64,000 bases of DNA, from positions 310,001-374,000 of the forward strand of contig WFMF01000105.1 in NCBI GenBank assembly GCA_011033025.1. The letters run 5' to 3'. This document shows, piece by piece, positions 32,393 through 44,451 of this stretch (its first letter is position 1; every line of letters begins with the position of its first letter). Made by a program: the position numbers and the translations under genes. The notes below the pieces were generated by a model, which ran no database searches, was not told the origin of the DNA, and worked only from the letters and a program-made list of their open reading frames with translations. Origin of the DNA: Beroe forskalii. Lineage: Eukaryota; Ctenophora; Nuda; Beroida; Beroidae.

Positions 32393-35300
32393 ATGCCACT
32401 CCTTCACAAGGCGCCCTACCAGTTCCGATCAGTCCCTCAAGATTTAAAGGAAGATGACGAGGTCTTCCACATAAGAGCATCCAAAGAGATATTCAGCACC
32501 TACGAGTATCCTTTTCAAGTCTAGCAAGTTACAATTACTTAAATATTGTCCGATCAAGTGATATAATTGTTACAGCTGACAGCATAAGTTATGAGATAAT
32601 CACGAATTTCTCATCTGTAAAATGGCCGTATGCCTGAGTGTATGTATATCATGATTATTTACTTTTTATTTATTTTATTTATGCTACAGTATTTGATATT
32701 AGGAATTATTTTCATTCACTGCTGAGTTGAAATAACTGGCTGGCCGCCCATGGAGAACAGCCTCAAGTGGCACAACATTGCACTGCCACTTGACATATAA
32801 TTATAGTTTGCAAATTTGTTGTCCTTAACTTGACACCAGAGAGTACATTTCCAAAGCCCAGCTCTACACCAAGGAGGTTTGGTCATGTTCTCTCACCGGA
32901 AAATCAAACCTCACTCTGGAAGAAGCCCTCGAAGCTGAAGCTGCTGCCCGACAAAAGTTGGAGAAATTCCCGGTGGTGCTGGAGAAACCCACCCTGCTCC
33001 TGGCCCACCACTCACAGAAAAACCTGGACTGGATGGCGACAACTCTGACCAACCAGTATAAGAGTCACTGCGCTACGGGGGAGATCGTCACTGTCAATAT
33101 GGGAGATGAGAAAAAGTAGGGGAGAGGACTTAATTATTTGTTAAAACTTATTTTTTCATTTTTTAGAGTTCTTAATAATATGATCTACTTTTCAGGCTTG
33201 GTTTCAGGGTAGTTAACTTAGATTTTTTGAAAATTTAAACAACTTGTGGGGCCTGCTTTATAATGGCATTCATTTTTTCGTTCTTATGAATGGCATGAAA
33301 TGCTGCTTTTATTACTGATTTCTCTGCAGGACAGGCAAGGTATTGGAGTGCGTGACATCCCTGGACTCAGACGATGAGAATATGTATGATTACAAGATCA
33401 TGTTGCTAGGAACAGGGCAGCAACTCAGCCAGATACCCCATAAGAAACTCGAGTAAGTTCCTTGGATATGTGGCGTGTGCTCGCCTCATAAGAGGATATG
33501 CATCATTTTCTCCATTCTAAAGTTTTAATGCGTTGGTAATATTCATGATCTGGGTATGGCCCTCAATAAACATATATGTATATATGGGTACCATATTGAA
33601 CTCGTATTTTCTTCAAATCAGCCTTTCTCCCTTCAGACGGAAACTCCAGATGCCCACCAAGGAACTGATCAAGATGTTCATCCGGGAACACACGAACAAA
33701 GCCTCCAACATGTTCAACGTTAAGAAGGACATGTTGATAAAGTACAACATTCCCCATAAGTTCGCTACTATTACATCAGTCCTCAAAACACCATCGGTAT
33801 GTTGTGAAACTACTTCCTCCAATTTCGGTGCATAGTTTGGCAATTGTAGGAGTACCCAATTAAGGCAATTAATTAATCATTCTTTGTTGCAACAATTATA
33901 TACACTGTTATAGTTTTGTGTTTGACTCTAGAGTATCATGATTTAGAACGTTGGAGTCTCTCATACCCGTCTTTTAATCACCTCAATATATTTGCAGAGT
34001 TCTTCAAGTTCTAAAAAGAAGAAGAACGGACCTAAAATGATCAACTCGAAGCCGAACAGTGCCAGCAAGAGCAAACCTGCGTCCAAAACTACGACCCCTG
34101 CAAAACCCAGTTCAGGTTCGTATATTAGAAATGATATTAATATCAGATCTTGTTTCGATCGAGCTTTTACGATATAATGATGATTTGAAATACTTTGCAT
34201 TTGAAATGCACCTTGTTGTGGTTATTCGTGGCAATTACAGTGACTAATCATTGATTTTACTATGAGCTTTGCAACTTCCTTGCAACACAATAGAAAGCGG
34301 AAATGTGCCTTATCGCTGAGTAGTGCACAAATCTAGGCAGTCAAAATCCAACGTACTTCCCAAGTTATCTCCAGTACTGTGATTTGAACTTTTGAACCAT
34401 TCTTCACTTTCTCAGGCTCAAAGATGATTAAGATTCACTCGGTGGGCGAGGACGGGCAACTTATCACAACCTGGAAGGAAATCCCCTCCAAATCTCCCGC
34501 CAAAGTCACCCCTGCCAAATCCTCTCCCGCCAAAGCCTCGCCCGCCGTGAGTTCTATGTCGCTATCATGGTTTAAACGTTGACTATATGCCAATGCATTC
34601 AAATAAATCATTACCCATTGGCGCCAATTGTTTTCAATAAATCATTGCCTGTTCATCAGCTTGGTTTTGATTTCTTTGTGTTCTTCAGATAATCCTTGAA
34701 GATGAAACTGTCATCATATCGGACAGCGATTCACCATCAGACCGAAAAACCCAACCCGCATCAGAAAAACCCAAGCGTCCACCAATGACCGAGGAACAAA
34801 AACGGGCGATCAAACAGAAACGGGCAGAGAACAAGGAGATCAAAGAATTCACGAACAAAGTACAGAGCTTGGTGGAAAAGTACCAAGCTCACATAAAGCC
34901 CAAGGTTTGTTTGGTTACAATGCGGTTAAACTGAACTTGTTCCTTTCTCATCAGCCTCACATGGGCTTATGAAGCATGCCCCTGTATGCTGACACGTTGC
35001 TATTCCATTCAATTCTGAGTGATCAAATTACAGAATTAGTCTAATTTACGAAAAGGTTTGATTTTAGGACTCGTAAGGTCTGGCTTAAATTGACGCTAGC
35101 AAAATATGTCCATTTTGTGTTTACGGTGACTGTTTTGTTCCCGTTTAAGCTTGGTAGGAGACATCTTAACCCGTGCGTGGTCGAGCTAACGGAAGAAAGC
35201 TCTGAGCCAACTTACAACTGCGTACTTTGCATAAGGATTGCAAATTCATGTGCCAATGTCACAAAAATTAGAGTTTCGGCACGCATATGCGTAGCGCGCG

Positions 35301-38300
35301 ATGCATTTTTCGCGATGGGAAATTTCACAGGCACTAACCAATTCCGATGTGTGGAAGAGGCGCAAAGCGCGGGCCCTCAGTATTTATCTAAGCGCGGGGC
35401 ACCCGTGGAAGAGGAGAATTATTTGTGGCGGTCAGCGCGCAATCAAATATTTCCCGGGTTTATTTTCATAGCTGTAATTTGTTTACTGTGACATCACTAA
35501 GGCTCAAGGCTTATCACTGATACGAATTTTTGTGCGGAACGAGATTGCAAATCAACACAGGTGTGTCCCAGATAGTCAGGCTTTAGATTTACCCCAATTA
35601 TTTTGAACTATTGGAGTTGAAGGCAGAAGTTAACTTCCCACTCCCTTATCGCCGTTATCCGTCCCACAGAAAAACATCTCTGGAGGGGCTGGAACTGGGA
35701 AGAGAAGTTCATCAATCATAAAACTTTCATACGATCAAAGACTTAAGATCATAAGCAAATTTGACACACATTTAAAGAACTTCCGCTCTTTCCCATCCAT
35801 CCCTAAGTGCACATGTGTTCGTGTCTACAAACTCCATCTCTACATTCCACAGTGCCACCAGGACACTTAGCATTGCCGCAAAAGCCGCACGTTTTAGAAC
35901 ACAATTTATAGACGTAAAATCTTATGGCAGCTGCGTATGTACTTCCACACGTTGTACAGCAGTCCGCGTCCTTGATCCGGTCACAGAATTCTTCGTAGTC
36001 CGGTTCATCACTACACATCGGCCTGTTTTCAGCCGTGGGCCGATAATCAGTTGCTGGATCAGACCTTGAGTCACTCTTGCCGGTGCTTGTTAGTTTGGGA
36101 TAGACACCGAAGTCGTAGAGCTTGCAGTTGTGATGATTACGGGCGAATCTGGCGAAGCCTTGGTCGCCCCAATCGTCACCCCATGAGTTCTTGATAAGGA
36201 TGTAGTTGGTGGAGTATCCTACTATGGTTATAGCGTGGTCAGCAGCAGCATCAGCCTTGCAGGAAGTGTCTTTCATGATGGAACCATCGTACTGATGGAA
36301 CTTGTCTGTTACGGAGAAGCACGCCGACACAGCCCCACTCTGCAATGCTTCTAGGAGAGCTTGTTCACTTCGTTTGACACGAGTAGAACCGGTTATTTTG
36401 TATGCAATCATGGCATTGGGAGTAGTTTTAGATCTACAAGTCTTATCCTTTTTTTCATATCGTCTATGCTTCTCAGCAGCAAGTCTTCCCCCGTTGTTTT
36501 GGGACCACTTGAAAGCACGCCCCATGTACGCGCCTTTGCATCCATCCCTATCCTTCTCACCTTCGAAGATGCAATCCACATACTCCTGCTCGGAGAACTT
36601 ACGTAGTACCCCCGACTGTTCCTTGTATCGGGTCTCTACAGCTCCTACTGCTGAGAATGCCCAACAGGCCCCACAGCTGCCCTGGTCTCGAACTCTGGTA
36701 ACTGAGCCGGTGTTGGTCCACAGGACTTGGTAGGGAAGACCCACCATTGCGCGCTCAGACACATCAATTTCCTCCGACATTTCATCTTCTTCCTCCATCG
36801 CTTCTGTCTGATTGAATCCCCGGTAAGCTCTCTTTTCCTCCTCACTCATCGCAGAGAACTTGTTGATTCCGTAGTGTCCAGTGTCCGTTTCATCCTCGTT
36901 GTAATCAGCCACATGTCGGACTGACGCCAGGAACAGCCGGTATCTCCGACTGTTCTCTGCCACTCCAAACTGCAGATGGTTCATCTCCTTGAATTCGGAG
37001 AAGAGCTTGAGGGAAGCTTGAGGGGACCTGAGTACGGCTCTCAGAGGGTCTTCTGCAGCAGATAGGACGAGAAGAGTTGCAAAAAGGAACATCATATCGT
37101 AGCAATCATGTAACAATTGAGAAGTGAAGGAATGTAAGATCAGTTTATGAACGACACAGGACACAGATGGATGATTTGACAACTGATACATTTTTGACGT
37201 TATTATTTCCCTACTGGTGAAATCTATCTTTCGGTATTTCTTTGCGTTTTTCAGAGAACAAAAGAAAATTATTCTCACATCGAAAATATGTGACATTTTC
37301 AGCGTTGACATCTGTTAGTACAATAACGTTAATTCTGAACCTAGAGAAGGGTAGCAACGCCCCTGACATAGTGAATTAGTTCCATTGTGATGTTTTTGAC
37401 AAGAATTATGAGCTCCTTTAGGCTCTAGCATTGAGTCTGACTCCAGCGCTCTAGAGCTCCTCTAGGCTCCTGTAGCCTAGAGTCTGATTCCAGCACTGAT
37501 TCGAGTTTGAGCTCGAAAATCTATACTCCTCAAAAAAGTGGCTTTCTTGGTTCGCATCAATAGAAAACGAGAGGTCAAATGAGTCACATTCTGGATCAGC
37601 AGGCTCCTGTAGCACTGAGTCTGACTCCAGCACTGATTCGAGTTCAGTCACCCGCCCATCGGTGAAACCAAGTCCCGGAGCAGAAGACAGAAGTCTTGGA
37701 TGTGTAAAGAGGGAGCTCAGTCATAAACCAACCATCGCCCGAACCACGGCATTCGATCAGGAAAGGGAGAGGAGGGGCCTCTGGGAAAGTAACATCACTC
37801 ACTAAGTACCCCACACCAACGGGAACATCGGACGATGTAGCAAATTCCGCTTCTACCATGGAAACTACGTCGGTGAGGAACAGCGGGGCAAAGACTTCTG
37901 TGAGCAGCAGCAACACCCAAATTAGCGGGGAAACTTCTTTGAGCAACAGGGAAAATGCCCAAAATTCATTCAGAAGTTGTAAATCTTCTTAGAAGGCTTA
38001 GAGTGATAATTCGTTTGGAATTATGGCATTGAAATTTGAATGTACTCCAAACTTTTCTTAATATTCATCTTGCAATACGCTATCGACTTCAATTTATCGA
38101 TTGAAACGCCGCGTGTCGTTTCCCTCATCCCACAGCTTCAGCAAGATTAATGAGAATGACATTTAATTGTTTGATTCATTATTTCATCTATTTTAATTTA
38201 TCATGACTATGAGTGCGTGTGATATTAAGCAAGTAATTAACTGTTGTTTTAATTTCACTTATCGTTTTTTCAATGGCCATATAACCCTGCATTTGAATTG

Positions 38301-41300
38301 TCATCTTTCATCTTTTTCCAAAAAGTATTGAAATTCAGATATAACTTATTAAACTCAGCTTATCATCTCTAAGAGCAGCCAATATGGGGATCAAAATAAT
38401 ACTCCTTTGAAAGTCATCTCGGTCGGAATCTCTTGTCTGCTATTCTTTCTATTTTACTCTGCGATAAGCGGCACAACCGACCCGCACAAAGGCTGGTAAT
38501 CAGTTGCAGGATCTGATCCTGAGTCACTCTTGCCGGTGCTGGTAAGTTTGGGATAAACAACGTAGTCGTAGAGCTTGCAGTTGTGGTGATTACGGGCGAA
38601 TCTGGCGAAGCCTTGGTCGCCCCAATCGTCACCCCATGAATTCTTGATAAGGATGTAGCTGGTGGAGTATCCTACTATGGTTATAGCGTGGTCAGCAGCA
38701 GCATCAGCCTTGCAGGAAGTGTCTTTCATGATGGAACCATCGTACTGATGGAACTTGTTTGTTACGGAGAAGCACGCTGTTACAGCCCCACTCTGCAATG
38801 CTTCTAGGAGACCTTGTTCAGTGTTTTTGGCTTGAGTGTGACCGGTTATTTTGTATGCAATCATGGCATCGGGAGTAGTTTTCGATTTACAAGTCTTATC
38901 CCTCCCCTTATATATTCTATCTTTCTCTGCAGCTAGTCTTCCACCGTTGCTTTTGGACCACTTGTAAGCTCGAGCCATGAAGCCGCCATCACATCCATCC
39001 CGATCCGCCACATCTTCATAGATGCAATCCAAATACTCCTGTTCGGAAAACCTGCGTAGTACCCCCGACTGTTCCTTGTACCGGGTCTCTAAGGCTCCTA
39101 CTGCAGAGAATGCCCAACAGGCCCCACAGCCACCCTGATTCTGAACCCTGGTAACTGAGCCAGTATTGGTCCACAGGACTTGGTAGGGAAGACCAACCAT
39201 TGCGCGCTCAGACACATCAATGTCCTCCGACATTTCCTCATCTTCTTCCTCCATCGCTTCTGTCTGATTGAATCCTCGGTAAGCCCTCTTTTCCTCCTCA
39301 CTCATCACAGAGAACTTGTTGATTCCGTAGTGTCCTGTGTCCGTCCCATCCTCGTTGTAATCAGCCACATGACGAGCTGACGCCAGGAACAGCCGGTATC
39401 TCCGACTGTTCTCTGCCACTCCGAACTGCAGATGATTCCTCTCCTTGAATTTGGAGTAGAGTTTGAGGGCAAGTTGTGGGGATCTGAGTACGGCCCTCAG
39501 AGGGTCTTCTGCAGCAGATAGGACGAGAAGAGTTGCGAAAAGGAACATCATCTTGTAGTAGTCTTGTAACAATTGAGAAGTGAAGGAATGTAAGATTACT
39601 TTATCAACGACGCAGGACACAGGTGGACAAATGGAGGATTTCACAAGTCATTCAATGTCAATGATCATCATTGCGAAATCTATCTTCCGTTCTTTTCTTT
39701 GTGTTTAAATTCTAAGAAAAGTGTTGTTCTAAGAAAAGTATTCTCACATTAAGGGGGGGGGTTCAGATGAAAAACACGTTTCTGAGATAATCCCAAGGTA
39801 TCTCCGTTCTCTGCCGCCGTGGCGCCTCGTTCTATATTTTTTCAAAAGCGACATGACGATAGATGATTCCTCTCCCCTTGAATTTGATTCGATAGATAGC
39901 ATTCGTTTATGATTTCCGAGTATAGTTTGATTGCAAGTTTGTAGGAACTGCTCGGTTTGCGGTTTTTGAAAAATCGACTTTACAAATTTCGCCATTTTTT
40001 TGCAAATTTGAAATTTCCACTAGATAGCATTCGATCCCTTTTTATCCTACCAAAATCCTCGGGGATTTTTATCCGAGGACCAAAAAAATTTTTGGGGCCT
40101 AACTCAAAATTTCGATCAATAAGAAATTAAGTTTCAAAGCGATTCTGAAAAAATATTAAAAAATGGCGGATCGTAGTCAAACCGCAAACCGAGAAATGGC
40201 GATTTTGTGGTTTTTAGAGGTTTTTGAACCTCAAATGGCCATTTTAGTAGCAATCAACCCCATACTTGCAGAGAATACATAAACCAATGCTATCTATCGA
40301 ATAAAGTTGGTTTCATTCAAAAATATTGATATTTGGGCAAGTTATGGGCCAAAATAAGGAGGCGCGTATGCCCATATATGGGCATACAAGTCAACTCGGC
40401 CATTTTTTGAGATATCGACTTCAAATTTTTTATGGTAACTCAGGGGACCATTTTCTATCGATTGCACACCTCAGATGTAAAAGTTGGCCCACGTGGTGTA
40501 CCTTTGGGTCAACCATTATCTCAGAAACGTGTTTTCCAAAAATTTGGGTTGAACCCCCCCCCCTTAACTGAGATGTTATATTTTCAGCATTACTATTAGT
40601 AAGTACAATAACGATTAATATAACGTTAATTCAGAGTCTAGAGAGGGAGTAGCAGCGCCACTGGCATGAAGAATTAGTTCTAATGTGATATTTTGACAAG
40701 AATTATCAATAATGCGAGCATTATCATGATTATATGAAGTCTCAGTGATTGCAGAGATATTTTGAAATCTAATTTTCGCAAGGCTGTGGTAATTCTGTGG
40801 TTATTTCCGTTACTTTACGAGTGGAATATATGCATTTTAAGAGGCATCACTTTTTTCTCTTCCAGGCTGAAAGCTCAGGAACGCCCTCAAAGAACATGAA
40901 ACAGACTTCACTGCTGAGCTACACGAGCAATAGCTCCATCTCATCGACAATCAGGGAAATGTAAGTTAAAAACAGAAAAACAGAAGTCAAATGCAACAGA
41001 AGTCAAATGCAACAGAAGTTTATCAAATTAAGTTAAATGAATTCGTTATATTTTATTGTATCTCTATTGTATCCCTAGTATAGGCCAACTATTATTGATT
41101 TGTAGTGATATCATGAAATCACGGGTTTCCACAGAATTGAAGCCGAAGATAACGGTTACCGTCGAGCAATGATTGTCAATGACCTCGCCAAGTCAATGAC
41201 TAACAACGTTTCAAACAAGCTTCCCTTGGCAACGCCAGTCAAGAGTTTACTGCTGGAAAAAAGAGAGAAACTCCTGGAGAAAGACCGACTGTAAGCAACT

Positions 41301-43811
41301 CTTCCACTGCCGTCTCATATTCAAATGAATTTGAAAATGAGTATCATAATAATTTGGCTTTATCAAAACATCTATGATTCATCTCTCTCCATATTATCTC
41401 AAACTGTGTGTATCGTTTGTTTGGAAATGTCGCTAGACGAGCGAGTGATTTATCTCTCTTCATCCCCATTTGCTTGCCTCCCAGGAGTCAAATGACACTA
41501 GACAAGCGAGTGATTTATCTCTCTTTATCTCAATTTGCTTGCCTCCCGGGAGTAAAATGACACTAGACGAGCGAGTGATTTATCTCAGTTTATCTCAATT
41601 TGCTTGCCTCCCAGGAGTCAAATTACCCTAGACAAGCGAGTGATTTATCTCTCTTTATCTCAATTTGCTTGCCTCCCAGGAGTAAAATGACGCTAGACGA
41701 GCGAGTGATCTACCTCCGGGAGAAAGAAGAGCTCCGGATTGCGGAACTACAACGGAAGAGGGAGGAGAAGATGGCTGAACAGCAGAAACTGAGAGACGAG
41801 CGGAACAGACAGCGGGATGTTGAGCGGGAAGCAGCCCGGCAAGCGAGACTAGCGCAGCAAGCCCTAGAACGGATAGGGAGGGATTTTTATATTGTCGTCA
41901 GCGGGAAATATCTCACATTTATTCGGCACTAGTGTATTGAATTACATTCCAAATTATCGAAACCAAATTATCAAAACCAGATCAATTTTGCCGGTGAATA
42001 TAAACGTTTCTCCCCCAGATAATCATAGATGATCTGTCTATAGAAGACAGCAAATCCCTCCCTCCCTACATCCCCCTTGATCTACCGGAGGGTATCCCAG
42101 TCGAGACCTTCCCCAAAGTTGCCCTGCTGTCAGATGCCATCCACTTCTTCAGACACATATTCACCCAACCCGAGGATGATATCCAATACAGCTCAGGTAT
42201 AAGATGTGTACTTGTATGGTTTAAACAACTATACACAAACTTATAACGATAATTTGAATGATCAGCCGAACGGCAGGTTTATTTAGTTATAGAACCCTTG
42301 TTTTCATGGGGTTAAAAACCTATCGGGTCCATAAAACCTTTATAACGATAATTTGGAAGTATCCCAAAATGGACCCGATAGGCGCGTGTCTATGTATCTT
42401 TGGGTGTAGGATACTGGAATGTGATTCATATATTAAATCCTATCTCTTTTCAGACCTGATAATACAAGCGAGTTTGGAGGGTCCAAAAGGCCACAAAGTC
42501 CTGTCGAACCTTTTGATCAGTATGCTTCAAACCCTTGGTCAGGAATTAAGATTCCAGGTACGGAAGACATCAGTGACGCCGAAATTCCGAAATCACCCAC
42601 TTTTCGTCTTTTATGGGGGGGGGGGGAGAGAAGTCGCGTTTTCGGGTGAATCTGGTCATGAATTATGCGCCTGACACCATTGCAGCAATGATATTCGCCG
42701 GTTTTCGCCTGTTTCCCTGTGAAATCGAAAAACCCTATTTTACCTCTCAAAACTGTGATCCGTGAAATAATTTATTTTTGATAGCCGAAAATTAGAATTT
42801 GGCCGATTGAGCTGGAACTTTATACGCCATTTATGGAAGACAAACGAAAGACATTAGTGACGGCCCTTTTTGGCCTTCGGCGGACGCGCGCGACCGCCGA
42901 AGGCGAGGGGATCAGACAACGTCTGACAACACCGAAATCGTTCTTTTGCTGTAATTCACAGCAGTTCAGGGATTATCAATAATGCTGCTAGAAATATCGT
43001 TTTCTAAGATTTGATTTTTATATGAGTATAAGAATATTCTTTTTTCAGGTGAAGGTTCCTGAACTAAACGTTCCTCTAAGTTTGGTGGACCTCTCTGAAT
43101 TTAACATTGGTGCCAGTGTCCTCGTTTACATCACGTTAGTTGACTTACCTACAATTTAATTCTGTAATGACCTTAATCCAACCAATGTGGTGATGTGTTC
43201 TTTAAAAATTTAAAGCAATTCGACTTTTATCATATTTACAGTTCAATGACAGATGACAAACAGGCCCTTCGGGTAATCTATTCTAATCTAATTATAACAT
43301 CTCCTCCTCCCCAGTTTCCTGCTCCAACACCAGCAAAGTCAGAACCGTCAGGACTCAGAACTGGTGGATATAGCCACCTCTCTCAAACACTCGGAGTTCT
43401 ACCAGCTGGCACCGAGCCAGAAGATACACGTGCTCTGCACGATTTGTAACGAGATATTTGAAACGGGGACGTTTAATGCGGCCATCCAGGAAAACATCGA
43501 TAAGATCACCCAGCTGAGGTAATCATTGTACGGTCGTGTGAACTGGGCGTGGATTAACATCGTTAAACCTTATCGGTAACGATTCAATACCTTTAGTATT
43601 TTCGTTCGTAATTTATTCTATACAGTATCCAATGCTAAATTCTTCGGAGTGTTTCAAGGAAATACTAAGGGGAACTTCAAAAAATAAATAAATCCCCAAA
43701 ATAAAAGAATAATACCCCAGGAAACGGATTCAAGCCGATGCTATCCTACGAAATAAACAAAAGGCTGACGAGAAACTGAAACAAATGCAGGATACTCTCA
43801 AGAAAGGACTG
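32393..43811 (+). CDS. BAZ1B: BAZ1B/WSTF-like WAC-DDT chromatin-remodelling protein (N-terminal part)
   Basis: Exons: 32393-32505, 32840-33115, 33330-33452, 33637-33796, 33998-34115, 34416-34546, 34689-34904, 40866-40960, 41135-41290, 41680-41893, 42019-42196, 42454-42557, 43049-43134, 43315-43518, 43721-43811; phases all agree. Starts MPLLHKAPYQF. WAC domain: DDEVFHIRASKEIFSTYEEY and VWSCSLTGKSNLTLEEALEA. Then MPTKELIKMFIREHTNKAS, K/S/P-rich basic linkers, MTLDERVIYLREKEELR, a DDT-type region (DLPEGIPVETFPKVALLSDA) and WHIM-like helices (SEFYQLAPSQKIHVLCTICN). This is the order found in BAZ1B. Known role: non-catalytic partner of ISWI remodelers; the WAC of WSTF phosphorylates histone H2A.X. 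The PHD and bromodomain expected at the C-terminus are not in the window. Confidence 0.85.
35803..37095 (-). CDS. Papain-family cysteine protease with C-terminal ShK-like cysteine-rich tail
   Basis: 430 residues from the ATG at 37095, chosen because it opens a signal peptide (MMFLFATLLVLSAA); an upstream in-frame ATG would bury it. Inhibitor_I29-type prodomain at about 31-95 (LFSEFKEMNHLQFG to GINKFSAMSEEEKRAYRGF), an acidic stretch, then the mature C1A domain. Oxyanion Gln138 and catalytic Cys144 lie in DQGSCGACWAFS, His287 in DHAITIVGY, Asn303 in KNSWG. The tail from 361 has cysteines spaced CSDEPDYEEFC...CC..C...CSKTCGFC, resembling a ShK module, plus another short Cys-rich piece (CPGGTVECRDGVC). 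Secreted or lysosomal proteolysis is likely. Single exon, antisense inside a BAZ1B-like intron; paralogue at 38454-39551. Confidence 0.85.
   Translation of the reverse strand: MMFLFATLLVLSAAEDPLRAVLRSPQASLKLFSEFKEMNHLQFGVAENSRRYRLFLASVRHVADYNEDETDTGHYGINKFSAMSEEEKRAYRGFNQTEAMEEEDEMSEEIDVSERAMVGLPYQVLWTNTGSVTRVRDQGSCGACWAFSAVGAVETRYKEQSGVLRKFSEQEYVDCIFEGEKDRDGCKGAYMGRAFKWSQNNGGRLAAEKHRRYEKKDKTCRSKTTPNAMIAYKITGSTRVKRSEQALLEALQSGAVSACFSVTDKFHQYDGSIMKDTSCKADAAADHAITIVGYSTNYILIKNSWGDDWGDQGFARFARNHHNCKLYDFGVYPKLTSTGKSDSRSDPATDYRPTAENRPMCSDEPDYEEFCDRIKDADCCTTCGSTYAAAIRFYVYKLCSKTCGFCGNAKCPGGTVECRDGVCRHEHMCT
37451..37946 (-). CDS. Possible small secreted or membrane protein (two overlapping frames)
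   Basis: A frame at 37946-37644 starts MLKEVSPLIWVLLLLTEVFA, a plausible signal peptide or membrane anchor, and runs 100 residues. It overlaps, in another frame, an acidic Ser-rich frame (37651-37451) containing two repeats of an ESVLESDSVLQEP-like segment. They could be one gene joined by a short intron or frameshift, or chance. No homology recognised. Confidence 0.2.
38454..39551 (-). CDS. Papain-family cysteine protease, tandem paralogue without ShK-like tail
   Basis: 365 residues from the ATG at 39551, opening with the same signal peptide. It shares the I29 prodomain, the QGGCGACWAFS active-site Cys, DHAITIVGY His and KNSWG Asn with the 35803-37095 gene and is nearly identical over long stretches. 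It diverges abruptly after PATDY: the copy ends QPLCGSVVPLIAE and stops, so the cysteine-rich tail is absent. Catalytic residues are intact, so it could be active. Similarity continues upstream of the ATG (SQLL.D.Y.MMFLF frame), showing that the duplication took the 5' flank along. Single exon. Confidence 0.85.
   Translation of the reverse strand: MMFLFATLLVLSAAEDPLRAVLRSPQLALKLYSKFKERNHLQFGVAENSRRYRLFLASARHVADYNEDGTDTGHYGINKFSVMSEEEKRAYRGFNQTEAMEEEDEEMSEDIDVSERAMVGLPYQVLWTNTGSVTRVQNQGGCGACWAFSAVGALETRYKEQSGVLRRFSEQEYLDCIYEDVADRDGCDGGFMARAYKWSKSNGGRLAAEKDRIYKGRDKTCKSKTTPDAMIAYKITGHTQAKNTEQGLLEALQSGAVTACFSVTNKFHQYDGSIMKDTSCKADAAADHAITIVGYSTSYILIKNSWGDDWGDQGFARFARNHHNCKLYDYVVYPKLTSTGKSDSGSDPATDYQPLCGSVVPLIAE
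39753..40563. mobile_element. 811-bp TIR element flanked by TTAA
   Basis: Ends are a G-run and C-run followed by inverted ACACGTTTCTGAGATAAT (39772) and ATTATCTCAGAAACGTGTTT (40513). TTAA lies directly outside both ends (39749-39752, 40564-40567), the target duplication of piggyBac-type elements. No transposase frame: non-autonomous. It lies just upstream of the second protease gene. Confidence 0.7.
41425..41690 (+). repeat. 65-bp tandem repeat copying the acceptor of exon 41680
   Basis: Units hold TTGCTTGCCTCCCAG|GAGT.AAATGAC.CTAGAC plus GAGCGAGTGAT. Acceptor AG ends lie at 41484, 41614 and 41679; the copy at 41549 has CCCGG in place of CCAGG. Period 65 bp, not a multiple of three. Confidence 0.8.
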
Positions 43812-43858
43812 GTAAGCTAACTTCTAATCGTCATCGAGCTGAATGCTAGTTACCAATA

Positions 43859-44145
43859 TCTCTTATATATAAAGTCGCAGATTGTGTATGTTCTCTGTAC
43901 GTCACGCCCCATGGTAACGCGCGCGCAATGGGGGAAATTGCACGTGCAGATTAATTGCGCGCGCGTTCATTTATGTTTAATGCTGTTTTGATTTCGGAGC
44001 TTCATAACTTTTGATGTGGTTGGAATTTTTTGATGCGGTAAAAATATTTAGCTGTTTTGAATTGTGGGGTTTGAAATTTGCGAACGAGGTGCTGCGTAGC
44101 AGCGCCGAGTGAGCTATGTATTTGCAGGCCCAACGGGCCTGCTAG
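43859..44145 (+). mobile_element. Helitron-like non-autonomous unit 1 (head-to-tail array)
   Basis: Begins TCTCTTATATATAAAG after an A, and ends in a hairpin (GCAGGCCC AAC GGGCCTGC) followed by TAG, so CTAG closes the unit. Helitrons begin TC, end CTRR with a 3' hairpin and insert between A and T. A second internal hairpin GTGCTGCGTAGCAGCGCC lies at about 44090-44108. 287 bp, no coding. Confidence 0.65.
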
Positions 44146-44451
44146 TCTCTTATATAATTTCGCAACCTCTGTATTATTTTGTACGTAGTAACGTCTTTTG
44201 TCCTTTTGTAGACACATTTTGAAGCGCCCACGTGAAGTATGGATATAGGCGCGCGCGTTGCTATGGTTACATATTGCGCGCGCGTTCATTTCTGTTTAAT
44301 GCTGTTTTGAATACGCTGCTGCGTAACTTTTGATGTGATTGGAATTTTTTGATGCGGTAAAAAGTATTTAGTTAATTTGAATTTTGCGAACGAGGTGCTG
44401 CGTAGCAGCGCCGAGTGAGCTGTGTATTTGCAGGCCTAACGGGCCTGCTAG
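44146..44451 (+). mobile_element. Helitron-like unit 2
   Basis: Starts TCTCTTATATAATTTCG immediately after the CTAG of unit 1 and ends with GCAGGCCTAACGGGCCTGC then TAG. 306 bp. Same internal hairpin and GCGCGCGTTCATTTCTGTTT block as unit 1. Confidence 0.65.

Larger units (their letters stand above)
34905..40865 (+). other. 6-kb intron hosting nested antisense genes
   Basis: Donor CCCAAG|GTTTGT, acceptor TTCCAG|GCTGAA, phase 0. Holds two minus-strand intronless protease genes, a possible small secreted frame, and a TTAA-flanked MITE. From 34920 to 35800 I see only weak, unassignable open frames. Confidence 0.7.

Noticed and set aside
35090-35491. 133-codon + frame in the BAZ1B-like intron
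   Set aside because: No domain, no convincing splice edges in phase with neighbouring exons 34689-34904 and 40866-40960.
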